Source: Ustilaginoidea virens (Eukaryota > Ascomycota > Sordariomycetes > Hypocreales > Clavicipitaceae). From it: 64,000 nt of DNA. The notes beneath the pieces were generated by a model. It did not search any database. It saw only the letters and a program-made list of their open reading frames with translations, and was not told where the DNA came from. Where the stretch lies: assembly GCF_000687475.1 (NCBI RefSeq), contig NC_057319.1, forward strand, positions 1,488,001 to 1,552,000. Direction: 5' to 3'. Below, one piece after another: positions 23,457 to 36,560 of this stretch (within the stretch, counting starts at the first letter, position 1; each line of letters opens with the position of its first letter). The translations under genes and the position numbers were made by a program.

Positions 23457-24345
23457 TACTCAGAGACGCCTTGCCGGCCATGCAAGTTGCAACGTAGCCT
23501 CATCCGCCTCATCCTAGTGGCACCGACAGCTCGGTGCCGGACGGAAACAGAAATACGGGGGTTCCCGAGCCTGGGCTCCGGAATCTGGACCCGTCCAAAA
23601 CACCCAGCGTCAGAGAATATCGTAATACTAGCGAAACATTTTACGCTAAAAAACGTAATGTGGCTAGACACTACTAGTAGGTGCGGCTCTGCTAGGCTTC
23701 TTGCAGCTTTTCCCCACCACGATGGCAGGACCGACATGGTTGCTTCCATGCTAAATAAGGCCAACTATTACTATTCCCGGCATCGACTATTACTATTCCT
23801 GGCATCGACGCCGGTGGTATTGATGGTCGCTGATGCTGGTATTAACAGCCGCGTCAGCTTCGTGCAGCTTGCACTCTGTGAGATGCAGCAGCACAGCAAG
23901 TGCTAGAAAGGTATGTAACATGATGGCTATATCTGTCCGGGCCAGGAAGAGCACATGCATCAATATACTGTAGTTATAAATGTCAAAAAGCGATATATGG
24001 GGCTGCTGCGCTGCATGACTATGCATATCAGGCCGGCAACAAAGCCGCTTAAATAGAGCATCAAACAAGGATAGTAAAACGAAGAATCCGGGAGAGAATT
24101 AAATAGAGCATCGTGTACATAAGGGCAGTAACGTTGTGAAGTAGAGTACTACCTTATTAGACAGAGCAACTACGTAAAGAAAGCACTAGTAAACAGCGTA
24201 TCCTACTCGCTCATAACCATATCCTACAACTGACATCTCTTGCCATACCTTGCTGAGCCTGCTACAGAGCACAGGTATCAATATTATATCCTATACTTTC
24301 TTCTTCTTCTTCTTCGGGAAGTCAAAGGCCAGGTCATCGGTTCCG

Positions 24346-24714
24346 CTACCCGAACGCAGTAGGTCTCCACCGATTCCACCACGTTGGCCGCCCCGAATTC
24401 GTTCTTTGCGGACTTCTACGCACGCATATGTTTACCTCCGGATCGCAGTAGTTTCTGCCAGAATCGCAGCACGGCCCCTGGGCAGTGCCCTCCCAAGGGC
24501 GGCATGGACCCGCGAAAGGTACGCACGTAGCCCGGCTCTGTACGCATTGCTGTTGTATGCACCTGATATTAAGACCTTTATCGAAATTGCAGCAGTTGTT
24601 GTCCGTATTACAGCGCATGGTTAATTGCGCGCAGCTGCGGCCGCGGCGCAAAGGCTGGCTAGCAGTGACCAGCGTGACTAGCGAGGCCAGCACTACGATG
24701 ATAGTATACTGCAT
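24346..24714 (-). CDS. Small secreted cysteine-rich protein with two knottin-like domains
   Basis: An intronless frame of 122 residues. Residues 1-19 (MQYTIIVVLASLVTLVTAS) look like a signal peptide with an Ala-x-Ser-type cleavage region. Two cysteine sets follow, each with six cysteines and an adjacent pair: C-x6-C-x5-CC-x9-C-x4-C and C-x6-C-x10-CC-x6-C-x6-C. Each matches the inhibitor-cystine-knot spacing, so this looks like a tandem double knot. The tail is Arg/Trp-rich. No family was recognised with certainty, and knottin folds occur in enzyme inhibitors, effectors and channel-active peptides, so no activity is claimed. The gene sits in a duplicated, gene-poor interval typical of fast-evolving secreted genes. 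A longer frame starts upstream but lacks a signal peptide at its end. Confidence 0.7.
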   Translation of the reverse strand: MQYTIIVVLASLVTLVTASQPLRRGRSCAQLTMRCNTDNNCCNFDKGLNIRCIQQQCVQSRATCVPFAGPCRPWEGTAQGPCCDSGRNYCDPEVNICVRRSPQRTNSGRPTWWNRWRPTAFG

Positions 24715-25972
24715 GTTGACTACTACTTCTTTTGTTTTGTGTGTGTGTGTGTGTGTGTTTCGTCGCAAGGTCGCAAGATAGAGCTACTAGGAGGGAGAAA
24801 AGATGGTCCGCGTCTATGTCAGGAAGCAGCGTCTATTTAGCGGTCGCGCTTGTCCGCTTACCTGGTGCGTCTTCTGGGGGGTGTTTTTTTTTTTTTTTTT
24901 TTTTTTTTTCTTCTTCTTCTTTCAGGTGCGAGTCGAGGGTTGTTGTAGCTTGACTGGTGTTTTCTTGACTGCTTGGACCGGGAGCCTAGGGGCCTTTTTA
25001 TAACTGTGTTTTTTTTTTTTTTTTTTTTCCCTTTATGGCGCGGGAGAAGTTGCAACGTAGCCTTCATCCTAGCAGCACCGAGGCAAGCTGGTCCAGACTA
25101 AGCCTTGTGCCGGATAGAAACAGAATATGGGGTTTCCGAGTCTTGGCTCCGGAGTCTGGGCTCCGGAGTCTGGGCTCCGGAGGCTGGATCGTCCAAAGCA
25201 CCCTCCGGCGCCAAAGTATGACCTCGCTCTACTACTGATGAACCAACCATGTACAACTAGAAAGGCGACATGGCCAGACGCTGGGTGCGGCTCTGCTAGG
25301 CTTCATTATTCTTATAGCTTTCCAGGTCCCAACCACTATGGCTCAATGCTTGCTGCCAGAAGCTCACTTGCTGCCACTGCCGCTGCCATGGCTGGCCACG
25401 AGCAGGGTCGACATGGTTGCGTGAGGTTGTGTTGTCATCACCACTTGTATATGCTCTCTCATCGACGCCGCTAGTCGTCTTGAAGGTCGATGCTGGCGTT
25501 AACAGCCGCGCAACTTCGTGCGGCTTGCGCTCTTTCTTCTGCGTCCACCATCTTCTCCATTGGAAAGCGTCATATTTATGTATGGCATGGCAGCTGGCAA
25601 TATCAATATGCCCCGCCAGGTCAATGTCCCGGCAATGTCCCGGCAATGTCCCGGCAATATCCCAGCAATGTCCCCTAGTCGGCGAAATAGTGCTTCCGAT
25701 GGCGGGCGGTGGATGCCGGCACAAATTCAACGGGGCTGCTCCTCCCGACGGACGTATGTACACTGTTCCTTGTTGACGCGCGCCGCTACAGCCTACGGCC
25801 TTGAGCGGGTCGTGGTCGATGGGGACCTCTCAAGACAACCAAGGCCTGGGAGCTCGTAATAGCGTCGAAGCAGCTACACCCTACGCCTGGTCCTCCAACT
25901 TGATCATATCCCCGTGTCCCTTCGAAAGCAGAACAACACACTGTGACAGCTACGGGAGCGTAAAGCGTCACC
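24715..25972. other. Intergenic region between cysteine-rich gene and pre1
   Basis: Holds the promoter of the minus-strand cysteine-rich gene (GT repeat 24737-24758, T runs at about 24886-24909 and 25010-25028), the rest of duplication unit 2, and a GGCAATGTCCC repeat (about 25630-25672). Near 25800-25970 is the pre1 leader. Confidence 0.55.
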
Positions 25973-26921
25973 ATGTATGTATATCGTCCTCCTACTTCCC
26001 TTCCCACACGCACAAGTCGGGCCCGCTGACGTCTTGCTTGCAGGGAGGTTCTTTTGGGAATTACGGGCAAGGATTTCACCATCATTGCCGCCTCCAAGGC
26101 AGCAATGCGTGGTGCTACCATCCTCAAGGCTTCTGACGACAAGACGAGAGCGCTGAACAAGCACACTCTGATGGCTTTCTCCGGAGAGGCGGGTGATACA
26201 GGTGCGGTAGAAATCAACAGCCCCCCCCTCGAACAAGGCCTTTTGCCCCCATGGCATGGTGCTGGTAAGCATGCTCGACGCTGAGCCGAAAGCTGAGCCT
26301 GTCTTGCAGTGCAATTCGCCGAGTACATTCAAAGAAACGCGCAGCTCTACTCGATGCGAAACGAGACGGAGCTATCGCCGTCGGGCCTGGCTCACTTTGT
26401 TCGCGGAGAACTTGCCTCCAGCTTGCGATCGCGCCACCCGTACAATGTCAACCTTTTGATGGGAGGACTGGACCCCATCACCGGGAAGCCGCACCTGTAC
26501 TGGCTGGATTACTTGGCTTCTCTGGCCGAGGTTCCCTACGCTGCCCATGGCTACGCACAGTACGTTGCATGAATGATTTTGAATGGTTTTGACGCGTTTG
26601 CTGGCGTCTCTCAGAGCTGGGCTGGGCGCTGCGCAGCGCAAGCGCTTCTGACTGATGGGTTCAATCTCGCCAACGACGAAAAGTGGTGCTTAATTAATAA
26701 CGTTGGCTCCGTTGTTTAGATACTACTGCTTGTCTATCCTGGACAAGCACCATCACCCCGACATCACTCTCGGGCAAGGCATAAAGCTGCTGACGTTGTG
26801 CACCGACGAGTTGAAGCGGCGGCTACCGATCGATTTCAAGGGCATGGTGGTAAAGGCCATCAAGGCGGACGGAATCGTCGATATAGAGTTTGACGACGAC
26901 AAGATTGTGAAGAGTGCTTAG
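25973..26921 (+). CDS. pre1: 20S proteasome beta-4 subunit (Pre1)
   Basis: Exons 25973-25974, 26044-26201, 26310-26559 and 26720-26921 give 203 residues. The first exon supplies only AT; the G of the start codon comes from exon 2 after a 69-nt intron (GTATGT...TTGCAG), giving [12 protein letters not shown], the exact family N-terminus. Other matches are [17 protein letters not shown] across intron 2, [20 protein letters not shown] and [20 protein letters not shown] across intron 3. Pre1 is a non-catalytic beta subunit of the 20S core, so no processed N-terminal threonine is expected. Length agrees with the family (about 200). Confidence 0.93.
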
Positions 26922-28413
26922 ACAGTGACTTGGATTCGGATGATGAGACCTGCCTGTATCGATACCATGAATGCGGTTCCTGGAGGCCAGCCATTGTGAC
27001 TGTGTCTTCCCTTTCAAACATATCACACCGTGCTCTGTCTTTAGCCCTGTCCGTGATGCTTCCGAGCAGAAGTTTTTCAACGGGAGCAAAAAGTCGGACA
27101 TTGGAAAACTACACAAGCAACTGGCATGACCGTTCAGTTTCCACACGGATCCGAATCATAAGTGCATTTATTCCCTTTGTTCCCTTGAATATTTTTTTTT
27201 CCCCCGCCATGGACGTGGTTTGTGCGGAGGACATGATGATGCCCAGAGATCAACAGTCAAGCACCCAGACAAGTCAGGTAGCTGAAACGTCAATGCCAGT
27301 TGACACCCACGCCAACGTGCAGACACCCTACCCTGTGACAGTTGCTTCGCATCGTTCTGGGCGACAAACGGGCGGTCAGCGTCAACTGAAACCGTCTGGT
27401 AATCCAGCTGCAGCCTCAGATATCAACTGCAGCGGAGGCTGCGCAGCACCCAAGGTGACAGGGCGAACAAGGCAACAAGGCGGCAAGAGCGGTAATACCG
27501 CAGTTTTCCTTTCCGATTATTGTCCGCGTTGCAATCGTGCCAGGAAAGCCCGAGATGATGACGTTGCGCCATCACGGGTTGAAGAAGGAAAGTCGACTTT
27601 CGGGGAAGACGACGGAGCGGTGCAATGCGCCTTCAGGTAACTCAGAAGTATCGTTCAGGGCTACACTATGCGGGGCCCCCCGCGGAAAGGTAAGCTCGCT
27701 TGTACTTGGGCACGACTTATCGGCCCACACGCGTGACTGCGAGGTTGCAACTTGCACCTTTCATCGAAGCTAACCATAGTCGCCACAATTCAGGGAGGAC
27801 TCCTGGTTGGCTGGCCGGCCACTCTAGGATCCACTTTCATCAGCATGTTGCGTTCACCAGTGCGGCACCCCTATCCACCTGCGCGGGTAACAGGGTAAAA
27901 GGGGAAAAATTTTTGATCGCCTCGATTGGGCACTAGCCCAGCTGCTGCTAGCCAAAAGACAGGTGATTTTTCTTCCCTGCCTTCTTCTTTCTCGCCTCCG
28001 ACACACTTACTCGCCCTCCCTTTCCCCCCTCCCGCAACTCAACCCTCTACAACCAAAAAAAAAAAAAAAACCCCCCATCAACCCTCCTCCCTCCATCCTC
28101 TTTCATCTGGGTGAGATTTAGAGACCTTTTCATATTTTCCTTGGTCATTCCTCGGAAGTTTTGTCTTCGAGGGATCGTGCAAGTATCGGCCTCGGTTGCT
28201 GATAAGCCTTGAGGAAGAACAAGTCAGGAGCACGCTTCCTTTCTCCCTCTCTTTTCTCTCTAACTATTGCCTGTCCCTTTCGTTTTCTACGCCAGCGGCA
28301 GATATCATATTGAATTCACTCTCTCGTTCTTATTGCGAGGGTGATTTCTACACTACACGACGGTGCTTTCGCGTCCTTCTTTGATTCAGAGTTCATTCTC
28401 ACCGTTACCGACA

Positions 28414-28444
<31 letters not shown>

Positions 28445-28492
28445 CTCCCTCCCTCTTGACGAATCGAAAAAACACCTCCGAATCCATCCAAT
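26922..28492. other. pre1 to ded1 intergenic region and ded1 leader
   Basis: About 1.57 kb. A 236-codon plus-strand frame (26930-27640) spans the first half and includes a CPRCNRARKARD segment but shows no recognised family and no clear start. The last 500 bp are strongly pyrimidine-rich, with A/C runs (28055-28078) and 25 T (28420-28444) about 50 bp upstream of the ded1 start, so this is probably a long 5' UTR. Confidence 0.5.
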
Positions 28493-30636
<2,144 letters not shown>

Positions 30637-33101
30637 AGGACGAGATGGCGACCGATGGGTAACCCCGAGTTACTCGCATCGGGCTGTAGCCGCAGAGGCT
30701 ACCCGTGGTATATGTGTACCTTTTCACATTTACCTTGCGTGATTTGATTGCATTTCCCGCGCACTCTTGCATTCGATAGTGTTTGTCACTTCGAATTTTC
30801 CGTGCTTTTTTTCTTCTTTTTCAACTTTAACTCGTTACATCTTTGGCATTGTTTCCTATTTGTTTTGGACGACACGGCGACATCATGACCTGCGAAAGAA
30901 GACATACGAGTGCCTATTAGGTTCGCCGGCTTTATGGCAGCAACGGTCACGGGGCATTCATGAAGCATCTGATAGATTGCATTTGTTTTGATTTGATTGC
31001 TCTCTTCTCTTGATACCCCTTAGACCGAGACGTGGAGGAACTGAAGGCACAGGCGGAACCGTGGTGGTTTCCAGTGGATCTGGAAGAAAAGAGAAACAGT
31101 CAGGTCTCTCACGAGCATCACGATTCTGCATGTTTCTACCGCCCTAACAGAGGCACTGTCTTCTCCTCCCGAGGGGCATTTTGTTTTTTTTTCTTCGCTT
31201 TCACCATAGAGGGTCATGTTATCGCCGTGCAGATATAGACAAAAGTGGATTTTCTCGGTTCTCTGGTCAGAATTGCTCACTTGGGGTCTCTTTAGAAGAA
31301 GATTGAGAGCAGTTGAAGATGGATGTGGAAGGGAGGGAGAAAAGAGGCTGTTCAATCAGGGCTTTGCTTCTACTCGGCATTCGAAGGGCATGGCGAGGCG
31401 GCACTCGACAAGCCGAGGACATGGATGGAGATTTTGGTTGGGCTCGGCACGCATCAGAAGGGTCTCGCTCCTTTGGACAGCCGCAAGCCGCAGGCCGCAA
31501 GCAGCAAGCAAGCGTAAGGGGGGCGGCAATGGCACACGAGACGACGATGACGACTGGGGGTTTTCGGAGAATGCCCAGGTCTGGATATGTCTGGCTGTGT
31601 GTCTGATTGCTCTGTGCCTCATGAATAGACAGGAAACAACCAGAGCGGACTGAGGAGTCCAAAAATAAAAATGATTTGGCACGCTGCGCGATGGTTTTGG
31701 GTATGATGGTGATGCATGCCTACGGTGTCGATGACGAGCGGACGCATGCAGCGTACAGCGCTGCGGCGATAACGTATAGATGAGGTATCTGGTACCTAAT
31801 GAACATAGGGTATGTACAATGTGTTGCACCAAAAGTGTGACGCCACATAATGTGCGACTTTATTGGGTATTATGTGCTGCGATCCAATGAATGCATGTGG
31901 TGTATTACTTACCGTGGGCAACATTGCACGGAGTATATTAGGTACGGGGGCCTGGGTAACCCAAGGTACCTACCTCCTAGGAGGTACCTAACCTACCTAG
32001 GTACCTAGGTACCTCTTGCAGCCAGCCCCAGCCTCGTCTGCCGATTCCTTGCCAACGGGTCAAGTCAAACGACGACAAAAAGGCAAAAAAAGAGTTTGGT
32101 CGATCGCAAGGCATCATGATGCGAGCCACGTCGACGGGGCTTATACAAAGTCCAGCCAGCCACATGCCCATCATCGGAGGTCTGCTGTGCTGTGCTGTGC
32201 TGTGCTGCGAGCAGGCGTCTGGTTGCTTGCCTCTTCTCCCTGCCCCTGTGCCATGCATGGGTGAAGTGATGCCGATTGGATTGATTGATTCCAATATGAA
32301 GTTTTGCCACTTCTGCCTAGGTCATTCACGTGAGCTGCTTATTTGCAACCCCCAGCAGGGAGAGGGAGGGAGGCAGGGACGAGACGGCCTGGCTTTGTTG
32401 AGGTCGAGTCTTTGGGAAATGGCAAGTGCCGCCCGCGTCTGCTGCCAAAGGACGTCGTTTCGGCACGGGCATCGTTGGTCGTTGACATGTTTTGCCACTC
32501 GGCGCTTGCTTCTCTTTTCCTTTTTTTTTTTTCTTTTTCTTTTTATTTCTTTTCTTTTTTTTTTTTTCTTTTCTTCCCCTTCTTCATCCAACCCTTTTGC
32601 CTTTGCTTTTTGCCTTTTCTTTTGCCATCGCTTTTTCCCCCCCGGCAACCGCCACCGTCAGAAAGGTGTTAAGGGTTCTATTCCGCCGCTGCCCGACCTG
32701 CCTGCCGAGCAAAAACAAGTGCGGCGTCTTTTTTTCTGTTCTTTTCTTTTTTTTTTCTTTTTTTTTTTGGCTTTCCCCATCAGCAAATAAAAATCCCCAG
32801 CAGGAAAAGGAAAGGAAAAAAAGCCAAATCAGCGCATCTCCCTGGCCAGCTGCAACTCTGGCCGGGCATATAAGCGGTCCGTGGCGATTCGATTCGGTAT
32901 GTAGCAGGACATGATGATTTTAAAGTTCCTGGAGCTCCTGCAACTTTCAGCTGCGCTGCAGATCGCTGCTGCATCTGGCAAGGCGCCGGGTGCTTTGTCA
33001 CCCATGCGCCCAAATTTCTTCCGCAGGTTTCCGCTTCTGCGTGGATCTCGGCCGGTTGACGACGCCAAAATCGGCCGTCGAGTCAACGCCATTAAAAAAG
33101 C
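30637..33101. other. 2.5 kb intergenic region, ded1 to deaminase
   Basis: Begins with a T-rich ded1 3' UTR. Several overlapping frames at 31200-31830 show no family resemblance. A GGTACCTA/CCTAGG cluster lies at 31965-32012, a TGTGC repeat at 32184-32207, and T-rich tracts at 32510-32575 and 32735-32768. No gene was recognised. Confidence 0.5.
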
Positions 33102-34004
33102 ATGCTTGCCACCCGCCTCGCCGCCGCCGCCGCCGCCGCCGCCGCGGCTCTCGCCCTCGGCCAAGCCGGACCGGCTGCCCACGACGCCGTCCCCCTCGCC
33201 ACGACGCGGAACTACTGGATGCGGAGGGCCAACCGCGCGCTCGACCAAGTCCGCCACACGCCCTGCCCCTTCAACGCCTTCGGCTCCGTCATCGTGAACC
33301 ACTCGGCCCCGGGGCTCGGCCACCTGATTTGCATGGGGGCGAACGACATCGCCTCCGGGGACCCAACCCTTCACGGTACGGGTACCACTTTGTCTCCCTC
33401 TCCGGGCGCCCCCCCTCCCCCATCCCCCATCCCCGTGCACCCGCCGCGGCAAAAAGCCAAGAAAAGAAAAATGCTAATCCGTCCAGCAGGTGAAATCGCC
33501 GCCATCAACAACTGCAGCGCCCTTCTGACCGACCCCCGCGGCCCGTACAAGCTGACGGGCGCCGAGGCGCAGAGGGCCTGGGCGGACCTGACGCTGTACA
33601 CCAACGCCGAGCCGTGCCCCATGTGCGCGTCGGCCATCCGCTGGGCCGGCTTCAAGGAGCTGGTCTACGGCACCTCCACCAAGACGCTGGCCCGGCTGGG
33701 GTGGTCGTCCATCACCCTGTCTGCTGAGGAGCTGTTTAGCTACGCGCGCGGCTTGCGCCCCCAGACGGCCCTGCTGGGCGGCGTGCTGGACGGCGAGACG
33801 GACCGCTACTTTGCCTGGCAGTTTGACGGCGCTGCTGCGTGTCCGCGCGGCTGCGCGAGGGTGGACAAGACGTGTGTCAAGAGGGAGCTTGGGGAGCGCG
33901 AAACGGATGCCGTGGACGAGAATGCCATGGACGGGAATGCCATGGACGAGAAGGTCATGGACGAGATGCGTGGGTTGGACATGCCGACAGAGAGGTCATG
34001 GTGA
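33102..34004 (+). CDS. Secreted zinc-dependent deaminase (CMP/dCMP deaminase fold)
   Basis: Exons 33102-33375 and 33490-34004 give 262 residues. The N-terminus is a short MLATR followed by a run of alanines encoded by a GCC repeat, consistent with a signal peptide. The zinc site is complete: His91 and Glu93 in LHGEIAAI (spanning the intron) and Cys134/Cys137 in AEPCPMCASA. This is the cytidine/deoxycytidylate, guanine and tRNA-adenosine deaminase superfamily; the sequence does not say which base is used. The C-terminus carries short repeats of N-A-M-D-E/G. Export is unusual for this superfamily, and the family is annotated in other fungi only as secreted deaminase-like. Intron length is 114 nt with a C-rich centre. 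Confidence 0.8.
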   Translation: MLATRLAAAAAAAAAALALGQAGPAAHDAVPLATTRNYWMRRANRALDQVRHTPCPFNAFGSVIVNHSAPGLGHLICMGANDIASGDPTLHGTGTTLSPSPGAPPPPSPIPVHPPRQKAKKRKMLIRPAGEIAAINNCSALLTDPRGPYKLTGAEAQRAWADLTLYTNAEPCPMCASAIRWAGFKELVYGTSTKTLARLGWSSITLSAEELFSYARGLRPQTALLGGVLDGETDRYFAWQFDGAAACPRGCARVDKTCVKRELGERETDAVDENAMDGNAMDEKVMDEMRGLDMPTERSW

Positions 34005-34160
34005 CGGCTGGCCGACGATGCAGCCTGGCCTGGTACTTGGGCACCTGTTGGTGACCTGCTGCCATCAACACACCACGGCGTGACGTCCCGGCAAAACCTG
34101 TCAGCTATAAGCTGGGCAATGTCAAGCCATCCAAAACTGCACAAGTCACGTCAGTCCAAG

Positions 34161-34205
34161 TCACCAGTCACCAGTCACCAGTCACCAGTCACCAGTCACC
34201 AGTCC
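34161..34205. repeat. CACCAGT heptamer minisatellite
   Basis: Six consecutive near-perfect copies of CACCAGT downstream of the deaminase gene. Confidence 0.85.
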
Positions 34206-34509
34206 AAAGTCCAACGTGCTGCCGCCATCTGACGGCAGATAAACAAGAGCCACCAACCTTTCTTCAACTTCAGTTGCTCCGTGCTTCTATTCTACTACGC
34301 CTTCCTCGATCGACGGGTAATAATTGGGGGCAAAAAAAAACCCCCTTGTTTCTCCCATAACCCACATCCGGGGTCCCCTGACACCCCCACACACCCCGCG
34401 GTTTCACAAAGGGCAAAGCGAGGGCCTCGTCACCTTGGCCGACTTGGCCGAAGCTGCAGTCGGCCCAGAAGAGAAGGGGCAGCCAGCCACACCGACGCAA
34501 CCCAGCCTC

Positions 34510-34567
34510 GGCGACTCCCACCTGCTTGGTTGCAGCGCGGCGACTCCCACCTGCTTGGTTGCAGCGC
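34510..34567. repeat. Perfect 29-bp tandem duplication
   Basis: Two identical 29-bp units starting GGCGACTCCCACC, 34510-34538 and 34539-34567. Confidence 0.85.
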
Positions 34568-35387
34568 GGCGACGACCCGGCGGACCTGGGAAGAAAAAGA
34601 GCAAGAAATCTCGTGCTGCCCAGACGGGGAGACCCCCCCCCCTGGGGCTTTGGTGGCAGCCCGTTTGGAGTAGAGGAGGCCACGCCCAGCTGGTACTCCC
34701 CGAGTTGGCGGGCGCGGCTGGACGTTGCCCGACCTTGGTGCGTGCATGACGCGCGAAACAGCTCTTCTACCGCCGTGGGCGAACCCCAGCGGAAGTGACG
34801 TCGGCGGCCGGCTGCTCTCCGTACGACGCTCTCGGCGCTCTCTGGGGACAGCCCTCATGGACAGCCAGCCACAGCGTTCAAGACATGCCAGGGGGACGCG
34901 GCTCTTGATTGACCAACGCCGTTGTGTACGCCTTGAAGCCTGTACGCTGCGTACGCTGCGGGTCGCGGCACGGAGAATAGCTCGCCACATGCAGCTGCAG
35001 CTAGTCAGTTCGTGCAGACGTTCGCCGTACCTACTACCGAGTACGGAGTAGACGATGCTTGCGCCTGTCTCTCAAATATTGGGAGCTGAGGGGATATCAG
35101 GTGCCGGTGGGAGCGGTGGCAGATGCAGACAAACCCGAGCTGCATCGCCAAAAAGAGCCGTCATCACAGTATTGATCGTCGGACGCGGCGAGGGTTACCA
35201 ACGACAAAGAAGAAGAAAGGGAGTCGAGAGGAAGAGACCCGACACCCATATAAAGGGGTTACGAGAAGGCCAGACAATCGCCAAGGAAACCTCATCCTCC
35301 CATCCTCCCATCTCATCTCCCCCACACCCGCCGCTGGCAAAGTAACAAAGTTCCCCAAACCACCAGTCACGCTTATCCTGTCGCGCC

Positions 35388-36560
35388 ATGAAGAACCTTC
35401 AGCTCTCCCTGCTCTTCCTGCTCTTCCGAGCCTCGCCCTTCGAGGCCAAGAATTACAAGAAGAACATCCCCACCTTCGAGGTCGGCCCTGGCGCCAAGAT
35501 TGTCGGCAACCGCATCGAGTACGACGACCCGGACTGCGACCCGGGGCTCGAGTGCAAAACCACCAAGATGTGTGCTGCCGCCGGCACGTCGCCCACCCTG
35601 TCCGACGACAAAAAGTACTTTGCCTGCTGCGCCGCGGGCCAGCGGCTTCTCGGCAGCCCCGAAACGGCCTTTGACTGCTGCGCGGCCGGCCACGACCTGG
35701 TGGGCAGCCCTGAGCACGGATGGCACTGCTGCCCGACCGGCTTCGAGTGGGACGGCAACCTCTGCAAGCAGGTCTGCAAGAACGGCAAGGTCCTCGTCGA
35801 CGGAAAGTGCGTCTGCCCAGCGGGACAGGAGGAGGGCCCTGATGGCCACTGCAAAGACAAGCCCAAGCCTCCGGTTTGCTGCTCTGGCTTGGAGACTGGT
35901 AAGTCCGATGGGATGGATGATGGGGCGGCACGAGATGATGATGATGATGATGATGATGATGATCCCCAGCCAGAGCTGACGGAGAAACCCCCCCCCCCCC
36001 CCCCCCCCCTTTTCTTTTTCACCATTGTAGGAAAATGCTACATCTTCAAGGCCGAAAACGGAAACAGGCTCGGGCTCCGCAATGACAACGTCTATTACGC
36101 CGCCCCTGACAGCATGATTCAGCGATACGGCAAGTTCCAGATCTGCGCGGACGAGAAATGCACCCCCGGAAGCCCCGTCAACCCATCCACCCAGGTCTAC
36201 ATCCGGGACACGTACGGCGATCTCGCCACCGGCGCCAACAAGGGCCAGTGGCTCAACGGTGCCCAGAACGGAGCTCACATCGGCCGAACCCCCAACTTCT
36301 CCCTCGCCGGCAAGTTTTCCATCAGCAAGTGGCCGTGCGGCAAGTACTGCCTCGGCGGCTTCACCCAGGGCGTCGGTCCAGCCTGTCCCGCCGACATTCC
36401 CGCCATGACCTTCTACTCGCTGGATCCCCAGATGTGCGTTGCCTTTGACTTTACCGAGGTGCCGTGCGACATCAAGAATGATGCAAACAGCTGCATTTGG
36501 AAGAATGGGGACCAGTGCTGTAACAAGGTGGACTGCGCCAAGAAGGACAAAGGTGAATAA
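35388..36560 (+). CDS. Secreted cysteine-rich protein with granulin-like CC repeats
   Basis: Exons 35388-35898 and 36031-36560 give 346 residues. A signal peptide is plausible at residues 1-20 (MKNLQLSLLFLLFRASPFEA). Residues 75-130 hold three units with paired cysteines at 80-81, 97-98 and 114-115, spaced exactly 17 residues apart, the first two ending in a GSPE element; this resembles a granulin-type stack. Further C-x-C and CCNKVDC motifs follow. The second half (CYIFKAENGNRLGLRNDN) is a different domain with conserved-looking Cys and Gly but no recognised family. Its intron contains a GAT repeat and a C run. An alternative last splice (AAAG|GTGAAT at 36552 to TAG at 36889) would replace the final GE and stop with 71 further residues. 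Confidence 0.75.
   Translation: MKNLQLSLLFLLFRASPFEAKNYKKNIPTFEVGPGAKIVGNRIEYDDPDCDPGLECKTTKMCAAAGTSPTLSDDKKYFACCAAGQRLLGSPETAFDCCAAGHDLVGSPEHGWHCCPTGFEWDGNLCKQVCKNGKVLVDGKCVCPAGQEEGPDGHCKDKPKPPVCCSGLETGKSDGMDDGAARDDDDDDDDDDPQPELTEKPPPPPPPLFFFTIVGKCYIFKAENGNRLGLRNDNVYYAAPDSMIQRYGKFQICADEKCTPGSPVNPSTQVYIRDTYGDLATGANKGQWLNGAQNGAHIGRTPNFSLAGKFSISKWPCGKYCLGGFTQGVGPACPADIPAMTFYSLDPQMCVAFDFTEVPCDIKNDANSCIWKNGDQCCNKVDCAKKDKGE

Larger units (their letters stand above)
22845..25530. repeat. Diverged tandem duplication (two units) around a small secreted cysteine-rich gene
   Basis: Unit 1 is roughly 22845-23890 and unit 2 roughly 23900-25530. Shared blocks in the same order include CAAGCCGCTTAAGCAGAGCAT (22978) against a close match at 24051, GTAAACAGCGTATCCTAC (23130 and 24190), a CTT-rich tract followed by GGCCAGG (23220 and 24300), TTGCAACGTAGCC (23488 and 25050), TGCGGCTCTGCTAGGCTTC (23682 and 25288) and the GCATCGACGCCGGTGG-type block (23803 and 25464). 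Both units carry the 'AATAGAGCA' short repeats. Unit 2 keeps an intact gene on the minus strand; unit 1 keeps only its 3' half. Confidence 0.75.
34005..35387. other. Intergenic region with short tandem repeats
   Basis: Contains a CACCAGT heptamer array (34161-34205), a perfect 29-bp tandem duplication (34510-34567) and a TACGGAGTA motif (35042). The last 200 bp are the likely promoter and leader of the granulin-like gene. No gene was recognised. Confidence 0.55.

Noticed and set aside
26930..27640. 236-codon frame with a CPRC segment
   Set aside because: No convincing start, no recognised family and no conserved block; left as part of the intergenic description.
32510..32768. T-rich frames encoding Phe-rich peptides
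   Set aside because: Translation of homopolymer tracts only.
34161..34205. Regular short repeats suggesting a CRISPR-like array
   Set aside because: Head-to-tail 7-bp units without spacers; a simple minisatellite in a eukaryote.
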